Assembly: GCA_003094555.1 (NCBI GenBank)
Contig: NATW01000128.1
Span: forward strand, 1-47,225
Source of the DNA: a gamma proteobacterium symbiont of Ctena orbiculata
GTDB lineage: Bacteria; Pseudomonadota; Gammaproteobacteria; Chromatiales; Chromatiaceae
DNA length: 47,225 nt
Reading direction: 5' to 3'
The translations under genes and the position numbers were made by a program. Below, in pieces: positions 7,651-15,461 of this stretch; positions within the stretch are counted from its first letter, which is position 1, and each line of letters starts with the position of its first letter. The notes beneath the pieces are model-generated. The model saw nothing but the letters and a program-made list of their open reading frames with translations, did no database searches and was not told where the DNA came from.

Positions 7651-8967
7651 ATGATTAGTAGTAAAAACAAAAGGTTCAGCGGACTGCTGACAGCTGCACT
7701 ATTATTGTTGCCGGGAATCTGCCTGGCGGAAGATGCCTCACTGAATGGCGCGAATACCGGTTGGATCATGGCTTCTACCGCATTGGTGCTATTCATGACC
7801 CTACCGGGTCTGGCTATGTTCTATGGCGGGCTGGTAAGAGCCAAGAACGTGCTATCTGTCCTGATGCAGTGTTTCGCTATCGCCGGCATAGTTTCCATTC
7901 TCTGGCTGATCGCGGGCTACAGCCTGGCGTTTGGCGAAGGTAACGCCTGGATTGGAGACTTCAGCAAGGTGCTGATGGCGGGTATCGGACGGGAGACCCT
8001 CTCCGGGGACATTCCGGAATCCCTGTTTATGCTGTTCCAGATGACCTTTGCCATTATCACCCCCGCCTTGATCGTGGGTGGATTTGCCGAGCGCATGCGC
8101 TTCTCCTCGATGCTGTTGTTCAGTGCACTCTGGCTGTTTGTGGTCTATGTGCCGATCACTCATTGGGTCTGGGGCGGTGGTTGGCTGGGTAGTATGGGTT
8201 TGTATGATTTCGCCGGTGGCACGGTGGTCCACATCACTGCCGGTGTGGCGGCCCTGGTAGCCGCCGTGGTATTGGGACCCCGGAATGGCTTTGGCACCGC
8301 TTCAATGATGCCCCACAACATGACCATGACCATCGCCGGTGCCGGCATGCTTTGGGTCGGTTGGTTCGGCTTCAACGGCGGTAGTGCGCTTGCTTCCGAT
8401 GGTAACGCCGCCATGGCGATGCTGGTGACCCATATCTCTGCCGCTACCGGTGCCATGACCTGGCTGGTGCGTGAATGGATCAAGTTCGGTAAGCCCAGTG
8501 CCTTGGGTGCGGTGACCGGAATGGTGGCCGGTTTGGGTACGATTACCCCCGCATCCGGTTTTGTCGGTCCGGCCGGGGCGCTGGTGATCGGTCTGCTGGC
8601 GGGGGCAATCTGCTTTTCCGCCACCAACTACCTGAAACAGGTGTTGAAGATCGACGACTCCCTCGATGTTTTTCCTGTGCACGGTGTCGGCGGTATGCTC
8701 GGCACAATCCTCGCGGGTGTGTTCTCCTCGACCTCCCTGGGGGTCTTTTCCGGCTATGGTTTTGCCGATGGTATCGATAGCATGGGGGGTCAGGTCTATG
8801 TGCAGGTGATAGGCGTCCTGGCAACCGTCGCATTTACCGCCGTGGCAACCTTTGTGATCCTGAAAGTGGTGGATGCCCTGTTGGGATTGCGAGTCAACAA
8901 GGAGCAGGAGATCCAGGGTCTGGATATCGCGCTGCACGAAGAGCGTGGCTACAACGACATCGGCTGA
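7651..8967 (+). CDS. amt: Ammonium transporter, Amt/Mep/Rh family
   Basis: Inner-membrane trimeric ammonium channel of 438 residues with a cleavable signal peptide (to about residue 26, CLAEDA) and about eleven membrane segments. Family signatures are FYGGLVRAKN (57-66) and DFAGGTVVHITAG (186-198). The pore twin histidines align with His194 (in VVHITAG) and His344 (in FPVHGVGG). The C-terminal tail, rich in charged residues (DIALHEERGYND), is where PII proteins of the GlnK type regulate the channel. Unusually no glnK gene is adjacent; the next gene on the right is convergent queD. Confidence 0.97.
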   Translation: MISSKNKRFSGLLTAALLLLPGICLAEDASLNGANTGWIMASTALVLFMTLPGLAMFYGGLVRAKNVLSVLMQCFAIAGIVSILWLIAGYSLAFGEGNAWIGDFSKVLMAGIGRETLSGDIPESLFMLFQMTFAIITPALIVGGFAERMRFSSMLLFSALWLFVVYVPITHWVWGGGWLGSMGLYDFAGGTVVHITAGVAALVAAVVLGPRNGFGTASMMPHNMTMTIAGAGMLWVGWFGFNGGSALASDGNAAMAMLVTHISAATGAMTWLVREWIKFGKPSALGAVTGMVAGLGTITPASGFVGPAGALVIGLLAGAICFSATNYLKQVLKIDDSLDVFPVHGVGGMLGTILAGVFSSTSLGVFSGYGFADGIDSMGGQVYVQVIGVLATVAFTAVATFVILKVVDALLGLRVNKEQEIQGLDIALHEERGYNDIG

Positions 8968-9051
8968 ACTGTCCGCTAATACCAGTTATCGCCCTGGTTC
9001 CCATAAAGCGCTGACGATTGGCAGGAAGTGGAGCTGATATTCTTTACTCAG

Positions 9052-9085
9052 ACATCCGACAGCACACTCTTGTGCTGTCGGGTGT
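9052..9085. terminator. Strong hairpin between convergent amt and queD
   Basis: Arms CCGACAGCACA (9056-9066) and TGTGCTGTCGG (9071-9081) pair perfectly around CTCT. Four more outer pairs, one of them G-U, give a 15-bp stem. Neither side has a clear T run, so it may be a weak or factor-assisted terminator, or a 3'-end stabiliser. Confidence 0.6.
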
Positions 9086-9105
9086 ACCTGAGCCTAGGTT
9101 GTCTC

Positions 9106-9513
9106 TTACGGATCCCTTCTGTAACTGGCTAGCGCGCTGTCTGTTTCGAATATCGCTACCTCAACGACTGGAAAACCCCCTGCTTCGACATGTTCAAAGA
9201 TTAGCCGGGCGATATTCTCTGCGGTGGGATTGGTCTGCATCACGTATACGGTTTCACCGGCCTGCTGCAGTAGAGGCAGGACCGGGTCGTCCCTATGCAG
9301 CAACATATTGTGATCCAGGGTCTTTTCGATCCAACTCTTCACATAGTCACCGATATCTGAAAAATCACACACCATACCCAAGGCATCGAGTTGTTCCGTT
9401 TCGAGGCGGATGACGGCCTTGGCGTTGTGACCATGGAGATGGCGGCACTTTCCCTGGTGGTTGAGCAACCTGTGGCCATAACAGAAGTGGATCTCTTTGC
9501 TGACTGCGTACAT
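9106..9513 (-). CDS. queD: 6-carboxy-tetrahydropterin synthase / PTPS family (QueD-like)
   Basis: Soluble T-fold enzyme of 135 residues, expected to convert 7,8-dihydroneopterin triphosphate to 6-carboxy-tetrahydropterin in queuosine/preQ0 synthesis. Zinc ligands are His in the first strand (HFCYGHRL) and the pair in CRHLHGHN (23-30), whose Cys23 is the catalytic cysteine. NPTAENIA and the C-terminal VAIFETDSALASY are family landmarks. The gene stands alone; queC and queE are not in the window. Other PTPS-family roles are possible, but the CxxxHGH form favours QueD. Confidence 0.88.
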   Translation of the reverse strand: MYAVSKEIHFCYGHRLLNHQGKCRHLHGHNAKAVIRLETEQLDALGMVCDFSDIGDYVKSWIEKTLDHNMLLHRDDPVLPLLQQAGETVYVMQTNPTAENIARLIFEHVEAGGFPVVEVAIFETDSALASYRRDP

Positions 9514-9653
9514 GTTGTGAAGTTTCTCTTGGTGTTTCCAGGCCTTAACGGAAGGGGGCCAGTATAAGGCCAGGTTTGATGGGCTGCCAGTGATTGTAAA
9601 GGAATTAGAAGGGATGCCGCTAAACCATAATAGGTTAAGGGGTATGACTAGTC

Positions 9654-10157
9654 ATGAATGAAGAATTCGAAACCGTAGAGATCGAAGGCGAGGAGTACGA
9701 GGTTGTATTTGCGGCAAGAGAAGCGGTGGGGCACCTGCGCCGCATTACAAGTAATTTTCCCCATCTTGCCACGAAATCGGTACGTGTGGCGATTGAGACC
9801 TGGAATGAGGATATGTTTCGCAAGGGAGAGTTGATTCTCGTGCAGAAACAACGCGCCAAGGCAGAGCGAGATGCGCTGGAGAAGCGCGCCATCGAACTCA
9901 TTGAAGCCAATCATGTGGACGATGTTCTCGATATGTTGAATCAGGACTCAAGCAGGGAAATCGATTATCACGATTTAATCGATATGGTGGGAAAAGATCG
10001 CTACATAGAGGCACTCTCGCAGGAAGCGATTGAATTGAAGGTCAATGCAATCTCTCCTGAGCAAGCAGCCGAGCTCTGGAATAACAGTGGAAAACCGACT
10101 GTTGGCGGTGATCGATGGACCGCCACCGGTGTCTCCGTGCTGATGGGGAAACCATAA
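9654..10157 (+). CDS. Unknown acidic soluble protein, 167 aa
   Basis: I do not recognise the family. The N-terminus is very acidic (EEFETVEIEGEEYEVVF), followed by a helical region (about 40-80, rich in Lys/Arg/Glu). The C-terminal part ends in a Gly-rich tail (GKPTVGGDRWTATGVSVLMG). No signal peptide or membrane helix is visible. An AGGGG SD sits before the ATG. A 12-bp palindrome ATGACTAGTCAT (9644-9655) overlaps the start codon. It is convergent with the phosphopantetheinyl transferase gene, with seven bases between the stops. Confidence 0.78.
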   Translation: MNEEFETVEIEGEEYEVVFAAREAVGHLRRITSNFPHLATKSVRVAIETWNEDMFRKGELILVQKQRAKAERDALEKRAIELIEANHVDDVLDMLNQDSSREIDYHDLIDMVGKDRYIEALSQEAIELKVNAISPEQAAELWNNSGKPTVGGDRWTATGVSVLMGKP

Positions 10158-10164
10158 GCTCGAA

Positions 10165-10824
10165 TTAATCTTTCACCGGCATGGCGATTGTCAAATAACA
10201 ACCTGTATAGAGGTGTCTCTCGGTAATCAGATAGCGGCCGTGAAAATGCAGATTTTGCGGGAACTCAATGGTACATGCGGCGCTGGGCCTGAACTGAAAC
10301 TGCTGACGCGAGGCGTCGATATCCAGTGAGACCGACTGAAAGCCGAAAAAGCGCTCGACCAGAGGGTAGTAGCATTTATACAGGCTCTCCTTGGCGCTGA
10401 AAATCAAGCGTGGCGGCAAATCCTTATGGCGTTGCATGAATGCCTTATCCTCATCCGTATCTATATAGCGGGCAATTCCCGGCTTTAGCGGTGCGAGTGG
10501 TTCGACGTCTATACCCAAACTGACGATCTCGCCTGCAATCGCACAGGCGGCGACGCAATTGTCATTGCAGTGGCTGATGCTACCGATAAATCCATCCGGC
10601 CAGATCGGTTGACGTTTTGTGCCGCGTAGCAATGGTCCAGCAGGGGCGTCGAGCTGTCTCAGGGCGGCATGGGCCGCGTTGCGGCCGGCACGAAACTCCC
10701 TTTGGCGTTTTGTAACGCTCCCCTCAATCAGCTTCTCCTCTTCAATGCAGAGCGGTTTCAGCCACATCTCTTCAGTGGAGTTGACGATCACGACACTGGG
10801 GGGGAAGAGAGGGGAGAGTTGCAT
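10165..10824 (-). CDS. 4'-phosphopantetheinyl transferase, Sfp/EntD type
   Basis: Transfers the phosphopantetheine arm of CoA to carrier proteins of polyketide, siderophore or fatty-acid-like synthases. Counted from the internal ATG chosen here it has 219 residues. Motifs in order are RQREFRAGRNAAHAAL, GFIGSISHCND (the SH of the CoA-binding motif), SLGIDVE (Mg-binding GIDVE) and FSAKESLYKC. These are the classic P1-P3 motifs of the EntD/Sfp class. The frame stays open upstream to 10905, but those 27 residues lack family similarity and that start sits in a palindrome; neither start has a good SD. No carrier-protein synthase is in the window, so its client is unknown. Confidence 0.88.
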   Translation of the reverse strand: MQLSPLFPPSVVIVNSTEEMWLKPLCIEEEKLIEGSVTKRQREFRAGRNAAHAALRQLDAPAGPLLRGTKRQPIWPDGFIGSISHCNDNCVAACAIAGEIVSLGIDVEPLAPLKPGIARYIDTDEDKAFMQRHKDLPPRLIFSAKESLYKCYYPLVERFFGFQSVSLDIDASRQQFQFRPSAACTIEFPQNLHFHGRYLITERHLYTGCYLTIAMPVKD

Positions 10825-10897
10825 ATTGTGGTGTTGTGCTTGTCTTGCTGTTGAGCAAGGATTGTAACATCTTAAAACTCTACTTGACCTTATCGCC

Positions 10898-10915
10898 ATG
10901 AGCATGCATGCTCAT
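10898..10915. promoter_or_regulatory. 18-bp perfect palindrome downstream of a TTGACC element
   Basis: ATGAGCATGCATGCTCAT is a perfect 18-bp dyad. A TTGACC, close to the -35 consensus, lies at 10884-10889 on the plus strand, so the dyad falls where a -10 element and start site would be for a transcript running into the EamA leader. It is also upstream of the phosphopantetheinyl transferase on the other strand. An operator is plausible; the -10 itself (CATGCT) is poor. Confidence 0.4.
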
Positions 10916-10988
10916 AGGCATGCACAACTTCCACCAGACAAAGATGATGATTAAGCGCCGCCGCCTACCTGTATGGGCAGTCGGTTAT

Positions 10989-11077
10989 ACATCTGCGTCC
11001 GGGAGTTTGATACGAAGTTAGCAAACACCTAATTGAGTTTTTCCAAGGCCGCAGATGACATCATCTGCGGCCTTTTT
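10989..11077 (+). promoter_or_regulatory. Candidate transcription attenuator or riboswitch leader of the EamA gene
   Basis: An intrinsic terminator (next feature) ends only seven bases before the SD of the EamA transporter, so its formation would block the gene. Upstream, CATCTGCGTCC (10990-11000) is a 10/11 copy of the terminator's 3' arm CATCTGCGGCC (11062-11072). It can pair with the 5' arm GGCCGCAGATG (11047-11057) as an antiterminator. Between them, 11002-11029 can form a hairpin (GG-A-GTTTG with CAAAC-A-CC). Mutually exclusive structures of this kind are typical of attenuators. I do not recognise the sensor as a named riboswitch. Confidence 0.6.
11045..11077 (+). terminator. Intrinsic terminator in the EamA leader
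   Basis: Stem AAGGCCGCAGATG / CATCTGCGGCCTT (13 bp, tetraloop ACAT) followed by TTTTT. It lies between the putative promoter region near 10884 and the AGGAGGT ribosome-binding site at 11084-11090. No gene precedes it on the plus strand, so it is a leader terminator and not the end of an upstream gene. Confidence 0.85.
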
Positions 11078-11096
11078 CGTTACAGGAGGTAATTAA

Positions 11097-12005
11097 ATGT
11101 CCGTACCGGCCGCCTATCTTGGGATCGTGCTGATCTGGGGTACCACACCGCTTGCCATCAAGTGGAGCGGTGAGGGTGTTGGCTATCTGTTTGGTGTGAC
11201 CGGCCGGATGGTGATCGGCGTCACCCTGGCGCTGTTGGTACTGCGACTGATCGGTCAGCGCCTGGCCTGGCATAAACGTGCGCGACACACCTATCTGGCT
11301 GCGGGTCTGGGGATCTTCATTGCCATGACGGCGGTCTATTGGGCATCCCAGTTTATACCTTCGGGATGGATCTCGGTGGTATTCGGACTGTCCCCGATAT
11401 TTACCGGCCTGATGGCGCGGATCTGGTTGCAGGAGCCTGGTCTCGATCTGCAGCGTTTCCTGGCGGTAATGATTGCGCTGGTGGGTTTGGCGACGATCTT
11501 TTCCGTGGGGGTGGAGCTTGGTGTGAGCTTCGTCTTGGGATTGAGCGGTGTCTTGGTTTCGGTGGTCACTCACTCAGCCAGCGCGGTCTGGATAAAGCGT
11601 ATCGATGCCCAGCTGCATGGTCTGGTAGTGACTGCCGGTGGATTGATGGTGGCGGTGCCACTGTTTCTGTTGAGTTGGTTTCTACAGGGCGAGAGCTGGC
11701 CCGTGGTGGTCGAGCAGCGAGCGCTTACATCCATTGTCTATCTGGGGGTGGTTGGCTCGGTGCTCGGTTTTGCCCTCTATTTCTACGTATTGCGTTATGT
11801 GGAGACGACCAAGGTGGCACTGATAACCCTGATGACCCCGGTCATCGCGCTGTTGGCCGGGAAATGGTTAAACGCGGAACAGGTGGACCTACGGGTATGG
11901 GCAGGCGCTGCACTGATTATGTTGGGACTCGCCGGGTTTGAATTGAGTGGTCGAATAAGTGCTCAATTACGCTCGAGCAAGGCGAGTGAGAGTGTGGGCC
12001 AATAG
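11097..12005 (+). CDS. EamA/DMT-family permease
   Basis: Inner-membrane protein of 302 residues with ten hydrophobic segments arranged as two EamA repeats (about 5-130 and 145-285), as in the drug/metabolite transporter superfamily. These permeases usually export metabolites or amino acids; the substrate cannot be read from sequence. The start has an ideal SD (AGGAGGT, seven bases). A leader terminator and antiterminator precede it, suggesting ligand-controlled expression. The last 43 bases overlap the 3' end of the convergent TRAP large-permease gene. Confidence 0.9.
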   Translation: MSVPAAYLGIVLIWGTTPLAIKWSGEGVGYLFGVTGRMVIGVTLALLVLRLIGQRLAWHKRARHTYLAAGLGIFIAMTAVYWASQFIPSGWISVVFGLSPIFTGLMARIWLQEPGLDLQRFLAVMIALVGLATIFSVGVELGVSFVLGLSGVLVSVVTHSASAVWIKRIDAQLHGLVVTAGGLMVAVPLFLLSWFLQGESWPVVVEQRALTSIVYLGVVGSVLGFALYFYVLRYVETTKVALITLMTPVIALLAGKWLNAEQVDLRVWAGAALIMLGLAGFELSGRISAQLRSSKASESVGQ

Positions 12006-13237
12006 GTGATAATCAATACTGCGCCAAACAGCAGGACAAACCAGGGAAGGGTGGCGCGGTAGATTTCAGCGATCGGCTTGCCGAAGCGATAACTGGCAAT
12101 GAAAAGATTCATACCCACTGGTGGGGTGAAGTACCCAATCTGCATGTTTGCCAGAAAGATAATCCCGAGATGGACCGGATCGATACCGTACTCGATAGCG
12201 ACAGGTAGCAGTAGCGGGACCATCAAAACCAGCGCCGAGAAGATATCGAGCATGGTGCCGAGTACCAGCAGAAACAGGTTCAGCAGTATCAGGAATGTGA
12301 GCGGGTCTTCGACCCGCTCATGCAGCCAGTCGAAGAGTTGGCTTGGAACATCCGCATCGATGAGGTAGTTGGTGGATGCCATCGAGAGTCCGAGTATGAC
12401 CAGGATCCCCCCTACCAGCAACATCGCCTCACGCATCACCTCCGGGAGCTTTTTGAGGGAGATCTCTCTGTGTATGAAGACTTCGACGATAAGCACGTAG
12501 ACCGCAGTAACCGCGGCGGCCTCGGAAAGTGCAAAGTAACCGCTGTAGATTCCGCCAAGCAGGATGATCGGTAAAGGGATCTCCCAGGCAGCCTCACGTA
12601 TGGCCGATTTTGCCTCATCCAGAGTAAACTCGTTCAGCGGCAGCTTTCGACCCGACCAGAGGGCCCAGGCAACGAGTATCAACAGCATCAACAGGCCGGG
12701 AAGCAGGCCTGCCAGGAACATCTCATCCACGCTTATGGAGCCGCCAATCCCCAGCTGCTGGGCAACGACTGCATACAGGATCAACGGCAGGGCCGGGGCG
12801 AACAGCAGCCCCAGGCTTCCGGAGGTGGTTACCAGCCCGAGACTGAAGCCCTGTCCATATCCCGCCTCCCGCAGAGCGGGGTAGAGCAGGGCGCCCAGTG
12901 CCACGATGGTGACGCCTGAAGCACCGGTGAATGCGGTGAACAGGGCGCAAGCAACCAGGGCGACAAAGGCCATGCCGCCGGGGATCCAACCCAGCAGCGC
13001 CTGGGTAAGTCTTACCAGGCGATGGGGAGCACCGCTCTCACTCAGCAGATAACCAGCGAAGGTAAACAGAGGAATGGCCAAAAGCACCGGCATCTCCGCC
13101 AGGCGAAAGAACTCGATGACCACAACCGATAGATCGATGTCGGCTTGGTAAAAGCCCCAGAGGGCACTGGCACCGATAATGGTGAAGAGTGGCGCACCGA
13201 ACAGCGCCAGCAGGATCAGACCCAGTGCGATAATCAT
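11963..13237 (-). CDS. dctM: TRAP transporter large permease, DctM family
   Basis: Main translocation subunit (424 residues, about 12 membrane helices) of a tripartite ATP-independent periplasmic transporter, which imports organic acids or related solutes with the sodium gradient. Typical features include the N-terminal hydrophobic segment IIALGLILLALFGAPLF, GASGVTIVALGALLYPAL and a C-terminal PPVGMNLFIAS motif. Its ATG overlaps the stop of the small permease gene (ATGA), so the two are translationally coupled. It overlaps the EamA gene tail to tail by 43 bases. Substrate is unknown. Confidence 0.95.
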   Translation of the reverse strand: MIIALGLILLALFGAPLFTIIGASALWGFYQADIDLSVVVIEFFRLAEMPVLLAIPLFTFAGYLLSESGAPHRLVRLTQALLGWIPGGMAFVALVACALFTAFTGASGVTIVALGALLYPALREAGYGQGFSLGLVTTSGSLGLLFAPALPLILYAVVAQQLGIGGSISVDEMFLAGLLPGLLMLLILVAWALWSGRKLPLNEFTLDEAKSAIREAAWEIPLPIILLGGIYSGYFALSEAAAVTAVYVLIVEVFIHREISLKKLPEVMREAMLLVGGILVILGLSMASTNYLIDADVPSQLFDWLHERVEDPLTFLILLNLFLLVLGTMLDIFSALVLMVPLLLPVAIEYGIDPVHLGIIFLANMQIGYFTPPVGMNLFIASYRFGKPIAEIYRATLPWFVLLFGAVLIITYWPTLSLALLERN

Positions 13238-13722
13238 TCATTACCCCTATGCAGCAGTTGCAGGGGTATGTTGAACAGAAAACGCATGGTCATAACGCCA
13301 AAGCCAATGGGTATGATGATCTCACCCAGCCAGGCGGGCAGACTGGCGAAAAGTATGGCGCCATCCTGCCACTCCAGGTGGACGAAGCGAATGGCATGCC
13401 AGGTTATGATGCCACAGATGATGGCACTGAAGAGATTGTTGATGATGGATAGAACCGAACGGCTCCGCTTCGATAATCTATGGGAGAAAAGATCGATACG
13501 GATATGGCGATCCTCCCTGGTGGCGGCAATGGCCCCCAACAGAGAAAGCCATAGAACCATGATACGCAGGGTTGGGTCGGCCCAGATCAGACCGCTGTCG
13601 AACAGATTGCGCAACACGATTTGGCTGGCAGCAAGCAGGATCGTGGCACTCAGAAGGATTACCATCAGGCTATCTTCGAAAAGCAGTATCAACTGTTTGA
13701 TACGTTTCACAGTGAATAACAT
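13234..13722 (-). CDS. dctQ: TRAP transporter small permease, DctQ family
   Basis: Four-helix inner-membrane subunit (162 residues) that partners the DctM protein. The order of hydrophobic segments and the central DRHIRIDLFSHRL motif are typical of DctQ. It is preceded on the same strand by a small cupin gene (66 bases away) and followed by dctM with a four-base overlap. Its co-expression with DctM is certain from the overlap. Confidence 0.92.
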   Translation of the reverse strand: MLFTVKRIKQLILLFEDSLMVILLSATILLAASQIVLRNLFDSGLIWADPTLRIMVLWLSLLGAIAATREDRHIRIDLFSHRLSKRSRSVLSIINNLFSAIICGIITWHAIRFVHLEWQDGAILFASLPAWLGEIIIPIGFGVMTMRFLFNIPLQLLHRGNE

Positions 13723-13788
13723 GGTGCTAAATCATGCTCAGTGGGGATCTGTTTTTCGATTAATGTAGATGTTAAATGGGGATTCGGG

Positions 13789-14091
13789 TTACAAGATATG
13801 AATGGCCAGCCATATACAGTGGGGCTGATGGCTGGTGGTTAATACCCTATGAGCGGTATGTGCCGGTATCAGGACACTGTCTCCCCGATAGAGTGTGATC
13901 TCCCGGTTGTCCATTTCCAGTTTTGCGCTCCCTTGCAATACACAAATCCATTCGTCATGGGGCTGTTGCGATACCTCAGTGACTGTATCAGGGGGGCTGA
14001 GGATACGTTCAATAGTGACATTCGGACTTTTCAATAATGTATCGAAGCGTTCCTTTTCTTCTACTGCCTTATCCGGTTTGTAGAGATTCAT
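13789..14091 (-). CDS. Small single-domain cupin protein
   Basis: A 100-residue cupin. Its first motif is PHDEWICVLQGSAKLE and its second is GDSVLIPAHTAHRV, with the His and Glu residues needed for metal binding. It sits between the solute-binding and small-permease genes of the TRAP set, on the same strand. It may process or sense the transported compound, or be a neighbour by chance. No partner domain (such as a helix-turn-helix) is fused to it, so a regulator role is less likely. Confidence 0.85.
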   Translation of the reverse strand: MNLYKPDKAVEEKERFDTLLKSPNVTIERILSPPDTVTEVSQQPHDEWICVLQGSAKLEMDNREITLYRGDSVLIPAHTAHRVLTTSHQPHCIWLAIHIL

Positions 14092-14287
14092 GCTGGTTGT
14101 TTGCGTTATGTTGATGGTCAGGTGCCTATCACTATCAGCCTATGCTGACAAATTGTATAGAATTTATAATCCGCGTGCTTGGAGGCAGCATCGATCATGG
14201 GTGATGTTACGTTTTTTCATAGGCTGATCGGGCTCTTGGTGACTGATCTCTTAGTGTAGAACAAATAGCGCTGCGACGGGTGGGTAT

Positions 14288-15292
14288 CTACTTGGTCACT
14301 GCCACTTGTCTCTGTTGTTGAATCAACGACTGCATCCTGTTCAACATCTGTTTGCTGAAGACCTTTTCGTCACTGAGTTTTCGAATCGTGCTGTTCGCAT
14401 GGGTTTCCCAGGCCTGCTGTTGGCTTGCGCTGGGACTGACAAACTCGATCCCCTGTTTTTTAAGTGCGAGCAAGGCTTGCTCGTTATCCTTGCGATTCTG
14501 CTGGTCTATCTTATCAAATGTGGTTTCGAGTATCTGTTTTAGTATGGATTGGTCCCCTTTTTCCAGCTTATTGAAGGTTTTCTCCTTTAACACCAGCGTG
14601 GCGTAGAGATAGGCGAGGGGTACCTGAGTCAGATAACTGACCCGGGTGTGCCACTGCAGGGCGATGGCTCCTATGGGGGCGCTGGCGATGGTGTCGATGA
14701 GTCCGGTCTGGAGTCCGGTTAGCACATCGGTCAGGGGTAAGGGGACTGGAGATATACCCAGCGACTGAAACATGGATGCATTCACCTGGTCCCCTTCAGG
14801 TATCCAGATCCTTAATTGCTTCAAATTGTTGGTGGATGTGACAGGTGAGTTCGAGAGCAAATAGGCAAAGCCGCCTTCGCTCAGACCGAAACTGATATAT
14901 CCCTGTTTTTTAATGCCTTCCAAGATCTGTGGATCCATTATCTGCCGTACCGCATCCACCTCCTCAAGATTTCGGAACTGGAAAGGGAGGGTATAAAGAT
15001 GGGCATCCTTGTAGATAATACTCAGTCCACCGCCTGTTAGGGCGCCACCATGCAGTTGTCCAATACGGATCTTACGCAGGACACTGTTATCGTTTCCCAT
15101 CACGCCGCCGGGATAGAAGCGGATTTTGACTCTGCCCTCGGTCTGCTGCTTAATCTGCTTCGCTGCCGCCCGCATCTGTTTCATCCAATTGGTGCCGTCG
15201 GGAGCCAGGGTGGCAATCTTCAACGTGGTGGCTGCCTGGCTTGACGGGCTTAGCAGAAGTAGCAGCAGCAGTGTGCTCATGATGCGGAACAT
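14288..15292 (-). CDS. dctP: TRAP transporter substrate-binding protein, DctP family
   Basis: Periplasmic receptor of 334 residues from the ATG at 15292, which has a GAGGGG SD nine bases upstream and a signal peptide (about 1-21, SSQA). The mature start TTLKIATLAPDGTNWMKQM is typical of the subgroup that associates with TatT. The ligand-clamp region includes LRIWIPEGD, which carries the family arginine, and GLQTGLIDTIASAP. A frame open to 15331 adds 13 residues with no signal-peptide character. It follows TatT (131 bases) and precedes the cupin gene (196 bases). Confidence 0.93.
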   Translation of the reverse strand: MFRIMSTLLLLLLLSPSSQAATTLKIATLAPDGTNWMKQMRAAAKQIKQQTEGRVKIRFYPGGVMGNDNSVLRKIRIGQLHGGALTGGGLSIIYKDAHLYTLPFQFRNLEEVDAVRQIMDPQILEGIKKQGYISFGLSEGGFAYLLSNSPVTSTNNLKQLRIWIPEGDQVNASMFQSLGISPVPLPLTDVLTGLQTGLIDTIASAPIGAIALQWHTRVSYLTQVPLAYLYATLVLKEKTFNKLEKGDQSILKQILETTFDKIDQQNRKDNEQALLALKKQGIEFVSPSASQQQAWETHANSTIRKLSDEKVFSKQMLNRMQSLIQQQRQVAVTK

Positions 15293-15461
15293 GGTGTACC
15301 CCTCAGCGCAATCTAGTGGTCTCAACAACATCCAGCATATACACGGCCTTTTTTACAACGCCGTTTATATCCGGATACAGTTTAATGTACGTTATCAGAC
15401 CGCAAATAGACGCAAAGTGTCTAATTTACTGGATATGCGTGTGAGTACCGGTGTCTGAAAC

